DNA from: Anomaloglossus baeobatrachus
Lineage: Eukaryota; Chordata; Amphibia; Anura; Aromobatidae
Assembly: GCF_048569485.1 (NCBI RefSeq)
Contig: NC_134353.1
Coordinates: 529,015,008-529,079,007 of the forward strand
Direction: 5' to 3'
Length of the DNA stretch: 64,000 nt
The notes under the pieces are model-generated. The model was not told the DNA's origin. It did not search any database and worked only from the letters and a program-made list of their open reading frames with translations. Positions 1 through 12,352 of this stretch are shown piece by piece. Within the stretch, counting starts at the first letter, position 1. Every line of letters begins with the position of its first letter. Made by a program: the position numbers and the translations under genes.

Positions 1-236
1 ACACAGCGATGTGTGCTGCCGCAGGAGCGAGGAACAACATCGGACCGTCGCGTCAGCGTAATTATGGATTACGCCGACGCTACACCGATGATACGATTAC
101 GACGCTTTTGCGCTCGTTAATCGTATCATCTAGGATTTACACACTACGATGTCGCCTGCGATGCCGGATGTGCGTCACTTTCAATTTGACCCCACCGACA
201 TCGCACCTGCGATGTCGTAGTGTGCAAAGTGCCCCT
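1..236. repeat. Family A MITE, right part (copy A1, cut by the window edge)
   Basis: The sequence matches the right half of the fuller copy at 43711-44280, including the core GATGTGTGCTGCCGCAGGA and the cgatgtcg-rich end. It stops at CCCCT followed by TA at 237-238, the family's TA target site. Confidence 0.7.
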
Positions 237-238
237 TA

Positions 239-530
239 GAATAGCTGTTTATATTGTACATTTTCCTTTTTGAAAATAAAAATGAAATTGAAAATCTTGT
301 GACTCTTATACTTATAGATGATTGTTGTGCAGAACCTGTGTTCTAGTATACGAGTGCTGTTTTTACAGGGTCATGTGACTATAAATATGCGATATGCATA
401 CCCCCAGCAACATTCCGACTAGTTATACACGGCCTCGCTCAGTTCACTAATAGTCACATGACCGTTGGTTATGTCATCGGCACCGTAGAGATCTCATAGC
501 ACTCACTCACTGCTCATGAGGATTCACAAG
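239..530. other. Unassigned stretch
   Basis: Nothing gene-like is seen: only short AT-rich frames and no recognisable repeat ends. Confidence 0.5.
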
Positions 531-2010
531 TCAACAGTCACATAGAGTAACTGCAGACTTTTGTGAAAAGCCTGGACAACCATTTTAAGTATGAACCTAG
601 CTAGACTCTTTACATGGATGCTGCGCTGTGATCAGTATTCAATAATCATGACAAGGAATGGAAACATTTTAGTAAAACAAAGAGCTCTTTTTTCATTTTG
701 TACCCAAACACCTAAAAATACAAAGAAGCTGCTTTTTTAAAAAAAAAAAAAAAATAGCAAGTTTATCCAATATGATTTCTTATGCAAAACTACATTCAAT
801 TTTATATTATCAGCGGTGTTACATTTATTTTTTTTTTATGCATTCTTTCCCTCCTTTAATTTAGTTATATATAACTATGGGAAATCATTATTTTAAATTA
901 TTTAAATATTATTTCACAAAACGCCTATATTTTGTTATTTTCTGATAACATAATACTTAAGTGTATATATTTTTTTAATAATATATTTTAATATATAATT
1001 TTTAATAATAATATTTTTTTTAATCACACCACGGACCCCGAGGACGCTAACGAAACGTGCGCGTCGGGGCACGTTTTCCACACTGGCATCCACCTGAACA
1101 TGGGTAATTATGTTTAACCTTGTATTGCTGCATGTTTTGTCGGGGAATAATTAGTTTACTCTGTGACATTGTCACTATAATGACCATTTGAAGTTCCCCC
1201 TCTCCTACGGCAGCATGCATATTAATCCTTATTGATTCTTTGAATGCCCACAATGCATTTATGTTTTTGATATTGGACTATATGTCTTTGATGATTGTAC
1301 CATATGTGAGGCCTTCTTTTATGAACATTATAGGATATTGGAATTTTGCCATGTTTGGTGTCGGACCATAGTGCATTATGTCAGGATACCCTCTTGTATT
1401 AACCTGTATGTGATTTAACTACTATTTAATGTAATGTATTTACAATCTTGCTAATAATATTTCTTGGTAAAATAAAAAAACTTTTTTAAATGCAATATTT
1501 TAGTTTTTATGCCTTCTTACTATATGTGCAGACTATGATTCCCAGCTCCCTCTTCTGGTTAATAGTCACATAGAGTAACTGCAGACTTTTGTGAAAAGCC
1601 TGGACAACCATTTTAAGTATGAACCTAGCTAGACTCTTTACATGGATGCTGCGCTGTGATCAGTATTCAATAATCATGATAAGGAACAGAAACATTTTAG
1701 TAAAACAAAGAGCTCTTTTTTCATTTTGTACCCAAACACCTAAAAATACAAAGAAGCTGCTTTTTAAAAAAAAAAAAAAAAAAATAGCAAGTTTATCCAA
1801 TATGATTTCTTATGCAAAACTATATTCAATTTTATATTATCAGCGGTGTTACATTTATTTTTTTTTATGCATTCTTTCCCTCCTTTAATTTAGTTATATA
1901 TAACTATGGGAAATCATTATTTTAAATTATTTAAATATTATTTCACAAAACGCCTATATTTTGTTATTTTCTGATAACATAATACTTAAGTGTATATTTT
2001 TTTTAATACA
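531..2010. repeat. Direct duplication of about 470 bp (531-1000 and 1562-2005) with a 555-bp spacer
   Basis: Both copies begin AGTCACATAGAGTAACTGCA and run nearly identically through an A-rich tract to ATAATACTTAAGTGTATA. They do not begin TG or end CA, and no flanking target duplication was found, so they do not look like LTRs. The spacer (1020-1560) has a gacgctaacgaaacgtgcg motif and an A-rich end, like the 3' end of a retroposon. A local tandem duplication is the simplest reading. Confidence 0.7.
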
Positions 2011-2637
2011 TTGCTGTGACGCACAACAGAACTATTTTTCTGGACAACACTGCCCTCTTGTGGGGAACAAACTTTTTTTTCTGACTGAAAATTGTTCTAT
2101 GGTTTTCATGTTTTTTATAATAAGATGATATACTATACTTTGTTTTTTTGTCTTTTGTTTTTCAATATCAAACTCAAAATTGTGGCACTTCTCTTGGTTA
2201 TACTTTGTCCGCAGCCATCACGAGTATTGGCATGGTTGTGATTGTCAGGTGTACCACGTGACCCGGCCTGTATAACCACCGGATCACAGGTGGTTCTGTG
2301 CTCTGACTAGTGTAGGGTCAGGACGCTGCTCAAGTGAGGAACAGTGTTAGGTTACTCCTCTTACTGCTTTGTCTGTATAACCATAAAACAGACTCTGTGT
2401 GGGAACTTTTAAAATAAGGCTCCGTGGGGTACTCTTAAAAAAGGTTCTGTGTGGTCCTCTGCACCAGGCTTTCTTGGGGTACTAATTAAGGGTGGAAACA
2501 CGCCAGAAACGCGTTGCTGCATACGTCATTATAGCGGTTTCCTTGTGAAAATTTGATGTCTCGTGTACTTGAAATTCTCAAGAAATAAAGAAGCAACTGT
2601 GCATTTGAGCTGGACTTTTCTGTTTCACTTACTCTTC
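2011..2637. other. Unassigned retroposon-like stretch
   Basis: There is no gene. A segment around 2490-2630 (ACGCCAGAAACGCGTTGCTG, then AATAAAG near its end) looks like the 3' tail of a non-LTR or Penelope-like element. From about 2400, degenerate copies of the 26-bp GGCTCTGTGGGG repeat begin. Confidence 0.35.
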
Positions 2638-2639
2638 TA

Positions 2640-3003
2640 AGGCTATGTGCGCACGTTGCGTACAAGCCCTGCAGAAATTTCTGCAGCGATCTGAAGAGCA
2701 CATGTGCGCTTTAGATCGCTGCAGAAATGTCCGTAGTGAGCGCCGATTCCATGCGCTCTGCCTGCAGCTCCTGCCATAGACCGTGCAGGAGCTGCCGGCA
2801 AAGCGCAGGAAAGAAGTGACATGTCACTTCTTTTTGCGCAGCGCTTCGGCAGTAGCCGAAGCGCTGCGCTCTTAAACGCCACGTGCGCACGGCCCCTGCA
2901 CAGTCTCCATAGACTGTGCAGGGGACGCAGGACGCATGCAGTTACGCTGCGCTACAAAGCGCAGCGTAACTGCATGTTTTTACGCGACGTGCGCACATAG
3001 CCT
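2640..3003. repeat. Family C MITE (copy C1)
   Basis: The ends AGGCTATGTGCGCACGTTGC and its inverted match ACGTGCGCACATAGCCT bound a GC-rich palindromic interior. TA lies on both sides (2638-2639, 3004-3005), so the target duplication is TA. There is no coding capacity. Confidence 0.85.
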
Positions 3004-3112
3004 TACTCTTAAAAAGGGTTTTGTGGGTGTACTCGTAAAAAAGGCTCTGTTTGGCCAATCTGCACCAGGCTCTGTGGGGGTACTCATAAAAAAAGGTTCT
3101 GTGGGAAGTCTA

Positions 3113-3280
3113 AAGGCCCTGTCACAAACAGAGATAAATCTGCGGCAGATCTGTGATTGCAGTGAAATTGTGGACAATCAGTGCCAGGTTTGTGGCTGTG
3201 TACAAATGGAAAAATATGTCCATGATTTCACTGCAACCTCAGATCTGCCAAACATTTATCTCTATGTGTGACGGGGCCTT
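3113..3280. repeat. Family E MITE, 168 bp
   Basis: The ends AAGGCCCTGTCACAAACAGA and inverted TCTATGTGTGACGGGGCCTT bound a near-perfect palindrome, with TA on both sides (3111-3112, 3281-3282). It is inserted in the 26-bp array. Confidence 0.85.
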
Positions 3281-3283
3281 TAC

Positions 3284-3743
3284 AGGGAACCAACTGTCAG
3301 GATTTTCATTTATAACGTAAATCCAGTGCTATACTGGCACTAGGATGATGAATATTTTATTTCAGAATTATGTGCAAGTAAAGTTACAGTAATGCACTGC
3401 TATTTGATTGACAGATGCTAGACTTTTTGGGCTGCATTTCGAACACGCCCCTGTCACATGACAGAAATGACTCATACGTGGATGGAGCCCATACAGTCTA
3501 GCATCTACCAAGGCCAGGCATGCAGACAGGGGCGGAAATAGATAGCAAAACTGGACTCACATATTCCCACCCCTGTTGCACCTGTCAATCAATTAGCAGT
3601 GCACTGCTGGAACTTTATTTGCAGTTTTATTTCTGAAATAAAACTTCAAATCTCAGAACAAAAGGTATGCTTACATTCAGCATCCTAGCTCCAGTATAGC
3701 ACTGGTTTTACTTCATATATGAAAATCCTGCTGGTTGGTTCTC
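3284..3743. repeat. Family M palindromic MITE, about 460 bp
   Basis: The left end GGGAACCAACTGTCAGGATT and the inverted right end GAGAACCAACCAGCAGGATT continue as long arms that share CCAGTGCTATACTGG. It directly follows MITE E and is inserted in the same array. No open frame is present. Confidence 0.8.
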
Positions 3744-4639
3744 TTAAAAAAAAAAAGGCTCTGTGGGAGTACTGGTGAAAAAGGCACTGTGGGGGGTACT
3801 TTGAAAAAAAAGGTCTCAGTGGGCACTCTGCATCATGCTCATGCACTGAGTGGGTACGCTTAAAAAAAGGCTCTTTGGTGGTACTCCTATAAATGGCTCT
3901 GTTGGGGTACGTTTAAAAAAAGGTTTTGGGGGGTACTCTTATAAATGGCTCTGTTGTAGTACTCTTAAAAAAACCTCTACAGGGGTAGTCTGAAAAAAGT
4001 GCGGGCACTATGCATCAGGCTCTGTGCGGGTATTCTTAAAAAAGTTTCTGTGCTCTGTGAGGTTAGTCTTATAAATGGTTTTGTTGTGCTACTCTTAAAA
4101 AGGCTCTGTGGGGATACTTTGGAATAAAGTCTCTGTGTGGCCACTCTGCACCAAGCTATGTGGGGGTACTCTTAAAGAAGGCTCTGTGGCAGTACTCTGA
4201 ATAAAGGCTCTGTGGGGGTACTCTGAATAAATGCTCTGTGGGGGTACTCTGAATAAATGCTCTGTGGGGGTACTCTGAATAAAGGCTCTGTGGGGGTACT
4301 CTGAATAAAGGCTCTGTGGGGGTACTCTGAATAAAGGCTCTGTGGGGGTACTCTGAATAAAGGCTCTGTGGGGGTACTCTGAATAAAGGCTCTGTATGGC
4401 CACTCTGCACCAGGCTTTCTGGGGTACTCTTACAAAGCGTTCTGTGAGGGTACTCTTAAATAAGGGTCTGTGTAGGCACTCTACATCAGGCTCTGTGGGG
4501 GTACTCTGAAAAAACGTTTTGTGGGCATACTCTTAAAAAAGGCTCTGTGTGGGGCACTCTACATGTAGGCAGTTTAATAATCTGCTGGGCATTCTCTCTC
4601 TCTGTATATAGGCCATGTAATACTCTGCACTTTTTTGGG

Positions 4640-4925
4640 GTGCAAAGAATGAGGAGAGCATCAAATAAGGGACGTGGTGGTGGAGTTGCTACTGGGAGAG
4701 GATGAGGTCGATTTGTGCCTGCTACATGCCCAAAAAAAATTCCTTCATCTGCTGCACACATGTAACAGGATGTTCTGCATAATTTCCTTGGCCCCAGTAC
4801 CGCGGCAGGAATGGTGAGGTCAGAACAAGTAGAGTCAGTTTCAGATTGGATGGCTGAGAGTACCTCCAGTTTCTTCACTTTGCCTTCCACCCAGTCCCCT
4901 GCTGAAAGCACAGAGTTTGTGTAAT
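4640..4925 (+). pseudogene. hAT transposase 5' coding relic (hAT-2)
   Basis: A frame from ATG at 4649 reads MRRASNKGRGGGVATGRG, then GRFVPATCPKKIPSSAA, then VESVSDWMAESTSS and STQSPAESTEF. This low-complexity, glycine/arginine-rich start with an SDWMAE block resembles the N-terminus of zf-BED hAT transposases. It holds internal stops and ends at about 4920, before any zinc finger. The related downstream part may be the relic at 24440-25661. The assignment rests on similarity of style and on the adjoining 26-bp repeats. Confidence 0.45.
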
Positions 4926-5334
4926 GACCCAGAAGGGGCTATTACAAATGTTTCTGCATTCATAGAAGTTTGTAGAATAATTTATGACTTGATGTATTGC
5001 TTCGTGTCATTCTATCAAATTAAATGTAAATTGTTGCTCTGTAATACCACTGGAAACAAGCAGATGGTGGTATAAGTGTTGGCAAGGAGTATTGGAGGAT
5101 GTCTAATCAATATTCTCTATAGCCTGGTCACTATGGTAACCAGAGAGAGTTGACAGCAAGGTTTGAGGTGATGAGTGGGGTTACAAGGCTGCTAATATTT
5201 TGTATCTTGCCAGACAGTCTATTCAGAGCCAATCACAGAAAGGTAAATTATCACAGAAATCAATTATAGATTTCCCATAGCAGAGTACCAGTCGAGTTGC
5301 CAATCAACCAAAACCTGTATTGAAATCCAGTGTC
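4926..5334. other. Unassigned stretch
   Basis: There is no gene or recognisable repeat end. This is the flank into which retroposon G1 inserted. Confidence 0.5.
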
Positions 5335-6410
5335 ACGGCTAAATGCTTGACTTGACCTGTGCATAGAATAAAGAGAATATTTAATCAACATAATTTTCCT
5401 GGTGATAGCGCAGCAAAAAAACCCGATTCTCCAGCTTTACGTCATACTAGTTTCCTTCGGGGCTGCAGCTGTTTGCCTTATACAATGCTGTTACAGGAGT
5501 TGTGACTTTCACAACCCTACTAGGTGAGTTTATGTAGCGCCCCTGAGACTGGTCGCTACAGGGTAAATCATTATATCCTTCCCTGGCAAGTCAAGATGTT
5601 AATCTAGTAACTAGAGTTGAGCGCGGTTCGCGGTTCGAGGTTCTCCAGTTCGCGGCTCGAGTGATTTTGGGGGCTGTTCTAGATCGAACTAGAACTCGAG
5701 CTTTTTGCTAAAGCTCGATAGTTCTAGTTACGTTCGAGAACGGTTCTAGCAGCAAAAAGCCAAGCTAATTCCTAGCTGGCTTTCCGCTGTAATAGTGTAA
5801 GTCACTCTGTGACTCACACTATTATGAAATTTCAGTGTATAGTGTGCGGGAACAGCGCATTCAGATCACTGCTGCTGGGATAATGGCGATCGCCATTTTT
5901 TTTTTTCCTTGTCTTCCTTCCCTAAGCGCGCGCGTGTAGTGGGGCGAGCCAGCATGTCAGCCAATCCCAGACACACTCACAGCTAAGTGGACTTTTAGCC
6001 AGAGAAGCAACGGCATGTGTGATAGGATGTCCATGTCACATGTCGCTGCATTATAAAAACGGATATCTGCCTGTCCGGACGCCATTATCTCTTCTGCGTC
6101 TGGGTGTCAGTCACCGCTGGCGTAGCTCCTGTCTCCGATACTGCTGTGTATGCTTTACACACAGCGCTATACAGAATAGGGATATAAGTTTCTATTAGCC
6201 ATTGTAAGGGCTAATAACAGCAGGCTCAGAGCTATAGGTGACAGTCGGGTCCGTGGAAACAGATTTTAACAGCTACAGAAGATAACAGCGTCTGTGTAGC
6301 TAAGCTCAGGGACTTCCTCGCTGCATTTCACCATTAGGAGGGATAGAAAGTGAGGCTTCCTTTCCTCTACACAGACCCACAACCCTACCACTGTACCCTC
6401 CTGCCCTTTG

Positions 6411-6720
6411 CACACTCAAGTTCATTGTTACTAAGCCATTATACTAGCAAACACTGAGTAAACCTAGTGGCATCCTAAAAGTGGCTGTTGGACTTCCATT
6501 AGTGTCCCACTAGTGCAAATCTATTTGCAGCACCACTGCATTGCACACTCAAACTCATTGTTACTAAGCTATTATACTAGCAAACACTGAGGAAACTTAG
6601 TGGCATCCTAAAAGTGGCTGTTGGACTTCCATTAGTGTCCCACTAGTGCAAAGCTATTTGCAGCACCACTGCATTGCACACTCAAGCTCATCGTTACTAA
6701 GCCATTACACTAGCAAACTA
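6411..6720 (+). repeat. 133-bp tandem repeat in the hAT 5' leader, 2.3 units
   Basis: Units start CACACTCAA at 6411, 6544 and 6677. Each contains TTACTAAGCCATTATACTAG and GTGGCATCCTAAAAGTGGC; the third is partial. It lies between the presumed hAT promoter and the first transposase ATG. Confidence 0.85.
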
Positions 6721-6868
6721 TGCTGCCAGTTTAAGGGCCGTAGTTGCATTGTCAGGGATAGTTATTGTTGTTTATTCTGCTGTTAATAAAGATAGACCAC
6801 CACTGCATCTACACCACCTCTCAATTTTTACTACCACATTTTAAGTACACAATCTTGTCGCAATCAAA

Positions 6869-9800
6869 ATGAGTGGCAAAATGACAGGTGCTGGTGGAAA
6901 GGGGAAGAGGCGTGTTGGAAAAGGAAAAAAAGGGTTTGTCCGTGGGGAAGGTGGCAAAGCTCCATTAACATCTGCTGAAGATAGACCATCTTCCAGCAAA
7001 AGTAAGATGTCTACTACTTACCGTGGACAATCCGATGTGCTCCCTTTTTTACGGACACTAACAACTGGAACAAAGGTAGATGATGGCCAAAAAAAGAAAA
7101 TGCTTGAATGGATCTCAAGTGGTCCAACAAGTGCCCTCTCTGCCACCTCAACTACCGCATCCAAAAACACCAGTCTTCTGAGTTGTCATCCCAATCACAC
7201 TTGCTTTCTCCCAGCTCTGAAGTCTCCATCCGCCCTGCACAGTATGGTGGAACTGTGATGGCTGAGTCTGCAGAGCTGTTCAGTCACACTATAGCCTGGG
7301 ATCAGAGGTCTGCTCCCAAGCTACAGTGAGTACAGACCAGGAAATGGTCTGCAGTGATGCCCAGAACCTTTGTGACTCAGATTCAGGCCGTGATGAACAA
7401 GTTTCTGAGCATAATGTTGACCCTTATTCACAAACTGAAACACCTGTTGTAATAGACAATGAGGAACATACTGATAACGATGAGACACAGATACCAGATT
7501 GGGATGACAACTTAAATATTCGGTCAGGGCAAGAAGAGGCTCGGTCTGAGGGTGAGGGGAGTGCAAACACAACAATTGATGAGGAAGTTCTAGATCCCAC
7601 CTACTGTCAACCCACAGTCAGGCACTCAAGGAGGTCAACAGAGGCGGTGGAGGAGGATGCAACTGACGACGAAGTTACCTTGTGCCTTCCTGGACAGAGT
7701 CGGAGTACTGGTAGCATGTCTACAACTGCATCCTCGGCCACCACTGTGCCTCTGAGCACTAGTCGGGGTGGATCAGCAGGTCACATGCCCTCTAAGCCTT
7801 GCCTAGCCTGGTCCTTTTTTGAAATAGCAAGAGATCACCCAAATTATGTGATCTGTAAAATTTGTCGTGATTCTGTTAGTAGAGGGCAAAACCTCAGCAG
7901 TTTGACAACTTCTTCCAAGAATCGTCACATGAATAAATATCATATGTCCCAGTGGGAAGCTCACCGTGCTGCAATGCGGCCTAGTGGAGCGAACCATCCA
8001 CCGCCTGCCCCTTCCAGTGCAACCGCGCGCTCTTCATCTTCTAGGACTGTGGGGACAGCTGTTACACCTGGTTTTCCACGCACAACTTCCACCACTGTAA
8101 CCGCAACAGGCAGTTTGCTTGGTAGGTCGTCAGTTGGTTTGGAAAGGGAAACAAGTGCGTGTGTACAGCTCTCTCAGACATCGATAGCACCAACGTTGGA
8201 TGAAGGCAACATCATGTCTACGCCTGCACTTTCCTCACAAACCTGCATTTTTCCAGGGACACCCTACTCAACACCGTCTACACACAGCAGCCAGATCTCT
8301 GTCCCTCAGATGTGGACAAATAAAAGGCCATTTCCTGCGACTCATGACAAAGCTAAGAGGTTGACTTTATCCCTCTGTAATCTCTTGGCTACCGAAATGC
8401 TGCCTTTCCGCCTGGTGGACACACAGGATTTTAGAGACCTTATGTCTGTCGCTGTGCCCCAGTACCAGATGCCCAGTCGCCACTACTTCTCTAAGAAAGG
8501 TGTGCCCGCGCTACACCAGCATGTCGCACACAACATCACCACTTCCTTGAGAAACTCTGTGTGTGAACGGGTGCATTTCACCACCGATACTTGGACCAGT
8601 AAGCATGGACAGGGACGTTACAGGTCGCTGACTGGGCACTGGGTAACTATGGTGATAGATGGTGAAGGGTCAGCTGCACAAGTCTTGCCGTCCCCACGAC
8701 TTGTGTGTCAATCCTCTGTCTGTCCAAGTTCCGCCACTGCTTCTGCCTCCTCCACCTCGTCTGGGTCCTCCACCTCCGCCCCAAGCCTGCCTGGTCAGGC
8801 CACCAGCGTTCTAACTGCGCAGAAGGAATCACACACCCCTCATTACTATGCTGGCAGCAGAGCGCAATGGCATCAGGCGGTCTTTAGCTTGAAATGTCTT
8901 GGAAATAAGAGTCACACAGCGGCTGAGTTGTGGGCAGCTCTGGAGACTGAGTTTAATAAATGGTTGTCTCCACTCAACCTGCAGCCTGGTAAGGCCATGT
9001 GCGACAATGCTGCAAACCTGGGTGCGGCCCTTCGCCTGGGCAGGGTGACACACGTGCCTTGTATGGCTCACGTGTTGAACCTTGTTGTCCAGCAATTTTT
9101 AACACACTATCCCGGCCTAGATGGCCTTCTGAACAGGGCACGAAAACTATCTGCTAACTTCCGCCGTTCAACCACCGCTGCTGAGCGACTTGCATCGCTC
9201 CAGAAGTCTTTCGGCCTGCCGGTTCATCGCCTGAAATGCGATGTGCCGACACGCTGGAATTCGACTCTCCACATGTTACAGCGACTGTGTCATGACATAT
9301 AGCCTCGGCCAACGAGATGCAGAGGTGGGGCAGATCACCCTGATGGAGTGGTCTCAGATTAAGGACCTATGCACCCTTCTGCACAGTTTCGACATGGCGA
9401 CGAATATGTTTAGCGCTGACAATGCTATTATCAGCATGACAATTCCAGTCATATACATGCTGGAGCACAAGCTAAACACTATTCGGAGTCAGGGGGTGGG
9501 ACAACAGGAAGGGGAGGAACTACAGGAGGACTCATATGCGCAAGAGACAACATCACCAAGATCCAGACGTTCATCATTACCAACGCGGCAGGCATGGGAC
9601 CATGGGGGACAGGGATCAACAAGGGCGCATAGTAGCAGGCGAAATGTTGAGGAAGGTGCAGGAGAACATGAAGAAATGGAGGACGAACTGTCCATGGACA
9701 TGGAAGACTCAGCGGATGAGGGAGACCTTGGTCAAATTTCTGTTGAAAGAGGTTGGGGGGAGATGTCAGAGGAAGAAAGAACAGTTAGCACCTCTATGCC

Positions 9801-11270
9801 ACAAACACAGCGTGGACTTGGTCCGCATGGCTGCGCAAGACACATGAGCGCCTTCTTGCTGCACTACCTCCAACATGACCCTCGTATTGTCAAAATTAGA
9901 AGTGATGATGACTACTGGCTTGCCACACTATTAGATCCCCGGTACAAGTCCAAATTTTGTGACATAATTCCAGCCATAGAAAGGGACGCACGTATGCAGG
10001 AGTATCAGCAGAAGCTGTTACTCGATCTTAGCTCGGCTTTTCCACCAAACATCCGTGGTGCAGGTGTAACGGGGTGCCAGGGGCGCCTCGGGGATTGTAG
10101 TCGTGGCCCCTTTTTCTATCAGGCCAACCCCCGGCTCCGCCGTCACTATTGGGACAGGGGATTGTTGAGTGGGGCAGAGTGTGGTGGAAAAGAGCATACT
10201 TTCAGCCGCAGGAAGACTCTTCAGGCAGGGATCAGATAAACCAAACGACATCTTTATTGCACAGAGTTTCACAGACAGCTCAATGCACGGATTTTGTAGC
10301 GCACGGTCACAATTCCTGTCCGGGGAAATCTTTCCTTGTTGTCTCCTCTAGTGGGGATGTGCCCGGCTACTCCACTTCACCTGGCTCCCACTCCGGCTAA
10401 CACAGACTGGACCCACACCAATTCTGCTTCACCCTTGAGGACACTTCTTCTCTTCTTCCCTTCTTTCTTTCTTTCTGCCCACTCAGCTCCACACTCTGCC
10501 CCTGGCTGTTCCTTCTCCCCCGTCCCGGAATCAACTGCCTCTCACACACACACACACTTCTCTCCCTTCCCCCTAAGCTGCTGGCTCCTCCTCCCTCCTG
10601 CACAGTTTCTATGGGGACAGCTGTCCCACCCGGGCTCTAGGGGAAACCCAATAAAACAGTGCAATTACAATAAAACATCAACATAATACATCAACAGCTT
10701 TGTCTACCCCAGCGGGGGTATCTTCAGGGGGAAACACTGCACCTCTTTGTAAGGGGTCTGCCCACCCCTTACACAGGGAGTGAATCTCCCAGTTGTAACT
10801 TGACAAACGTGAGACGGTCTTGTCATCTTCAACAGTCTACCCGTACCAGTAGCACCATATCTGATGCTGGTAACAGCAATTTTATTGAATCTTTTCATAA
10901 TTTTTTCAGACCATCCTTTGCAAGGCCACCAGAGACAACAAGTCTGACACATAGTCAACGGCTGGAGAGGATGATACAGGAGTATCTCCAAATGAACATC
11001 GATGCCATTACTTTGCAAATGGAGCCTTGCTCATTTTGGGCTTCAAATCTTGAAAAATGGCCAGAGCTCTCCACTTACGCCTTGGAGATTTTGTCGTGTC
11101 CAGCTGCCAGCGTTGTCTCTGACTGTGTCTTCAGTGCTGCTGGGTGTGTGCTGACAGATAAGCGCACGCGTCTGTCCAGTGACAATGTGGACAGACTAAT
11201 GTTCATCAAAATGAACAAGTCATGGATCCACAAGGAATTTACTGCCCCTGTGTCATCCTGGGGAGAGTAA
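6869..11270 (+). pseudogene. hAT transposase gene, frame-shifted and interrupted
   Basis: The protein would bind the transposon ends and cut and paste them. The first frame opens at ATG 6869 (MSGKMTGAGGKGKRR). The frame changes near 7170 and 7325; the main frame (7326-9302) carries a zf-BED finger (CKICRDSV...RHMNKYH, about residues 175-205), the first catalytic aspartate in DTWTSKHGQGRYRS (about 420) and the block MCDNAANLGAALRLG...VPCMAHVLNLVV (about 558-590). Another frame change lies near 9300. Sequence continues to about 10060, where a solo LTR is inserted, and resumes with the dimerisation region CPAASVVSDCVFSAAG...DNVDRLMFIK, ending at 11270. About three frameshifts plus the insertion. 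Confidence 0.88.
10065..10773 (+). mobile_element. Solo LTR (retroelement fossil), 709 bp, inside the hAT transposase
   Basis: It starts TGTAACGGGGTGCCAGG and ends CACCCCTTACA, with a perfect 4-bp duplication CAGG (10061-10064, 10774-10777). An AATAAA lies at 10650. hAT transposase sequence stops at its left edge and resumes at its right edge. With no internal region present it is a solo LTR, probably of a Ty3/gypsy or ERV-type element, and the youngest layer of this nest. Confidence 0.75.
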
Positions 11271-12352
11271 ATGCTTGTGGATTTTGAATGTGCTTGATGC
11301 AAATCTACCTGTGAAGTGTACAACTGGGGCACAATTGCTGCCACTGAAAGGGTGGGTGTGTATGGGGCCCAATTTTTGGAAAAAAGGGAGACTCTGCATG
11401 GAGTAACCCTTGCTTGCTGTGTTTTTTAAAAGGAGCCAAGATGAACAAGTCATGGTTCAGCAAAGACTTAGCTACCTACCCCGGTGTCATCCTGGGGACG
11501 GTTAAGGGTGGCGTATTTTTGAATGTGCTTGATGCAAATCTACCTGTGAAGTGTACAACTGGGGCACAAGTGCTGCAACTGAAAGGGTGGGTGTGTGTTG
11601 GGCCCAATTTTTGGAAAAAAAGGGAGACTCCACCTGGAGTAACCCATGCTTGCTGTGTTTTTTAAAAGGAGCCAAGATGAACAAGTCATGGTTCAGCAAA
11701 GACTTTTCTACCTACCCCGGGGTCATCCTGGGGACGGTTAAGTATGGCGTATTTTTGAATGTGCTTGATGCAAATCTAGCTGTGAAGTGTACAACTGGGG
11801 CACAAGTGCTTCCACTGAAGGGGTGGGTGTGTGTGTGGCCCAATTTTTGGAAAAAAGGGAGACTCCGCTTGGAGTAACCCTTGCTTACAGTGTTTTTAAA
11901 AATGATCCAAGACGAACAGAGCTAGGATCAGGAAAGACTTAGCTACCTACCCCGGTGTCATCCTGGGGACGGTTAAGGATGGCGTATTTTTGAATGTGCT
12001 TGATGCAAATCTACCTGTGAAGTGTACAACTGGGGCACAAGTGCTGCCACTGAAGGGGTGGGTGTGTGTGTGGCCCAATTTTTGGAAAAAAGGGAGACTC
12101 CGCTTGGAGTAACCCTTGCTTACAGTGTTTTTAAAAATGATCCAAGATGAACAGAGCTGGGATCAGGAAAGACTTAGCTACCTACCCCGGTGTCATCCTG
12201 GGGACGGTTAAGGATGGCGTATTTTTGAATGTGCTTGATGCAAATCTACCTGTGAAGTGTACAACTGGGGCACAAGTGCTGCCACTGAAGGGGTGGGTGT
12301 GTGTGGGGCCCAATTTTTGGAAAAAAGGGAGACTCCGCTTGGAGTAACCTTG
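11211..12352 (+). repeat. 235-bp tandem array (about 5 units) at the hAT 3' end
   Basis: GAATGTGCTTGATGC recurs at 11286, 11521, 11757, 11992 and 12227, a period of 235-236. Each unit begins with a copy of the last transposase codons (ATGAACAAGTCATGG, then GTCATCCTGGGGA) and runs on through 3' sequence (AAGTGTACAACTGGGGCACA, TTTTTGGAAAAAAGGGAGAC). Units therefore duplicate the end of the transposase gene with its 3' flank. The short open frames inside are copies, not separate genes. Confidence 0.9.

Larger units (their letters stand above)
2400..4560. repeat. 26-bp tandem repeat GGCTCTGTGGGGGTACTCTKAATAAA (hAT subterminal array)
   Basis: Degenerate units recur from about 2400 to 4560, interrupted by three MITEs. 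A homogeneous core of eight to nine units with exact 26-bp period lies at about 4195-4400. The same motif recurs at 27330-27395 beside another hAT relic, and the array leads directly into a hAT-like 5' coding segment, so I read it as the subterminal repeat of an old hAT element. Long minus-strand open frames here are products of the repeat. Confidence 0.75.

Noticed and set aside
531-2010. Pair of LTRs around a short element
   Set aside because: The repeats lack TG/CA ends and no flanking duplication was found, so a tandem duplication is preferred.
4095-4410. Two overlapping minus-strand frames of about 100 codons with repeating TEPLFRVPPQ-type peptide
   Set aside because: They are the translation of the 26-bp tandem repeat, whose length lets frames stay open without selection.
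11414-12347. Several 60-108 codon frames beginning MNKSWF or MNRAGI
   Set aside because: They are units of the 235-bp array copied from the transposase end, not independent genes.
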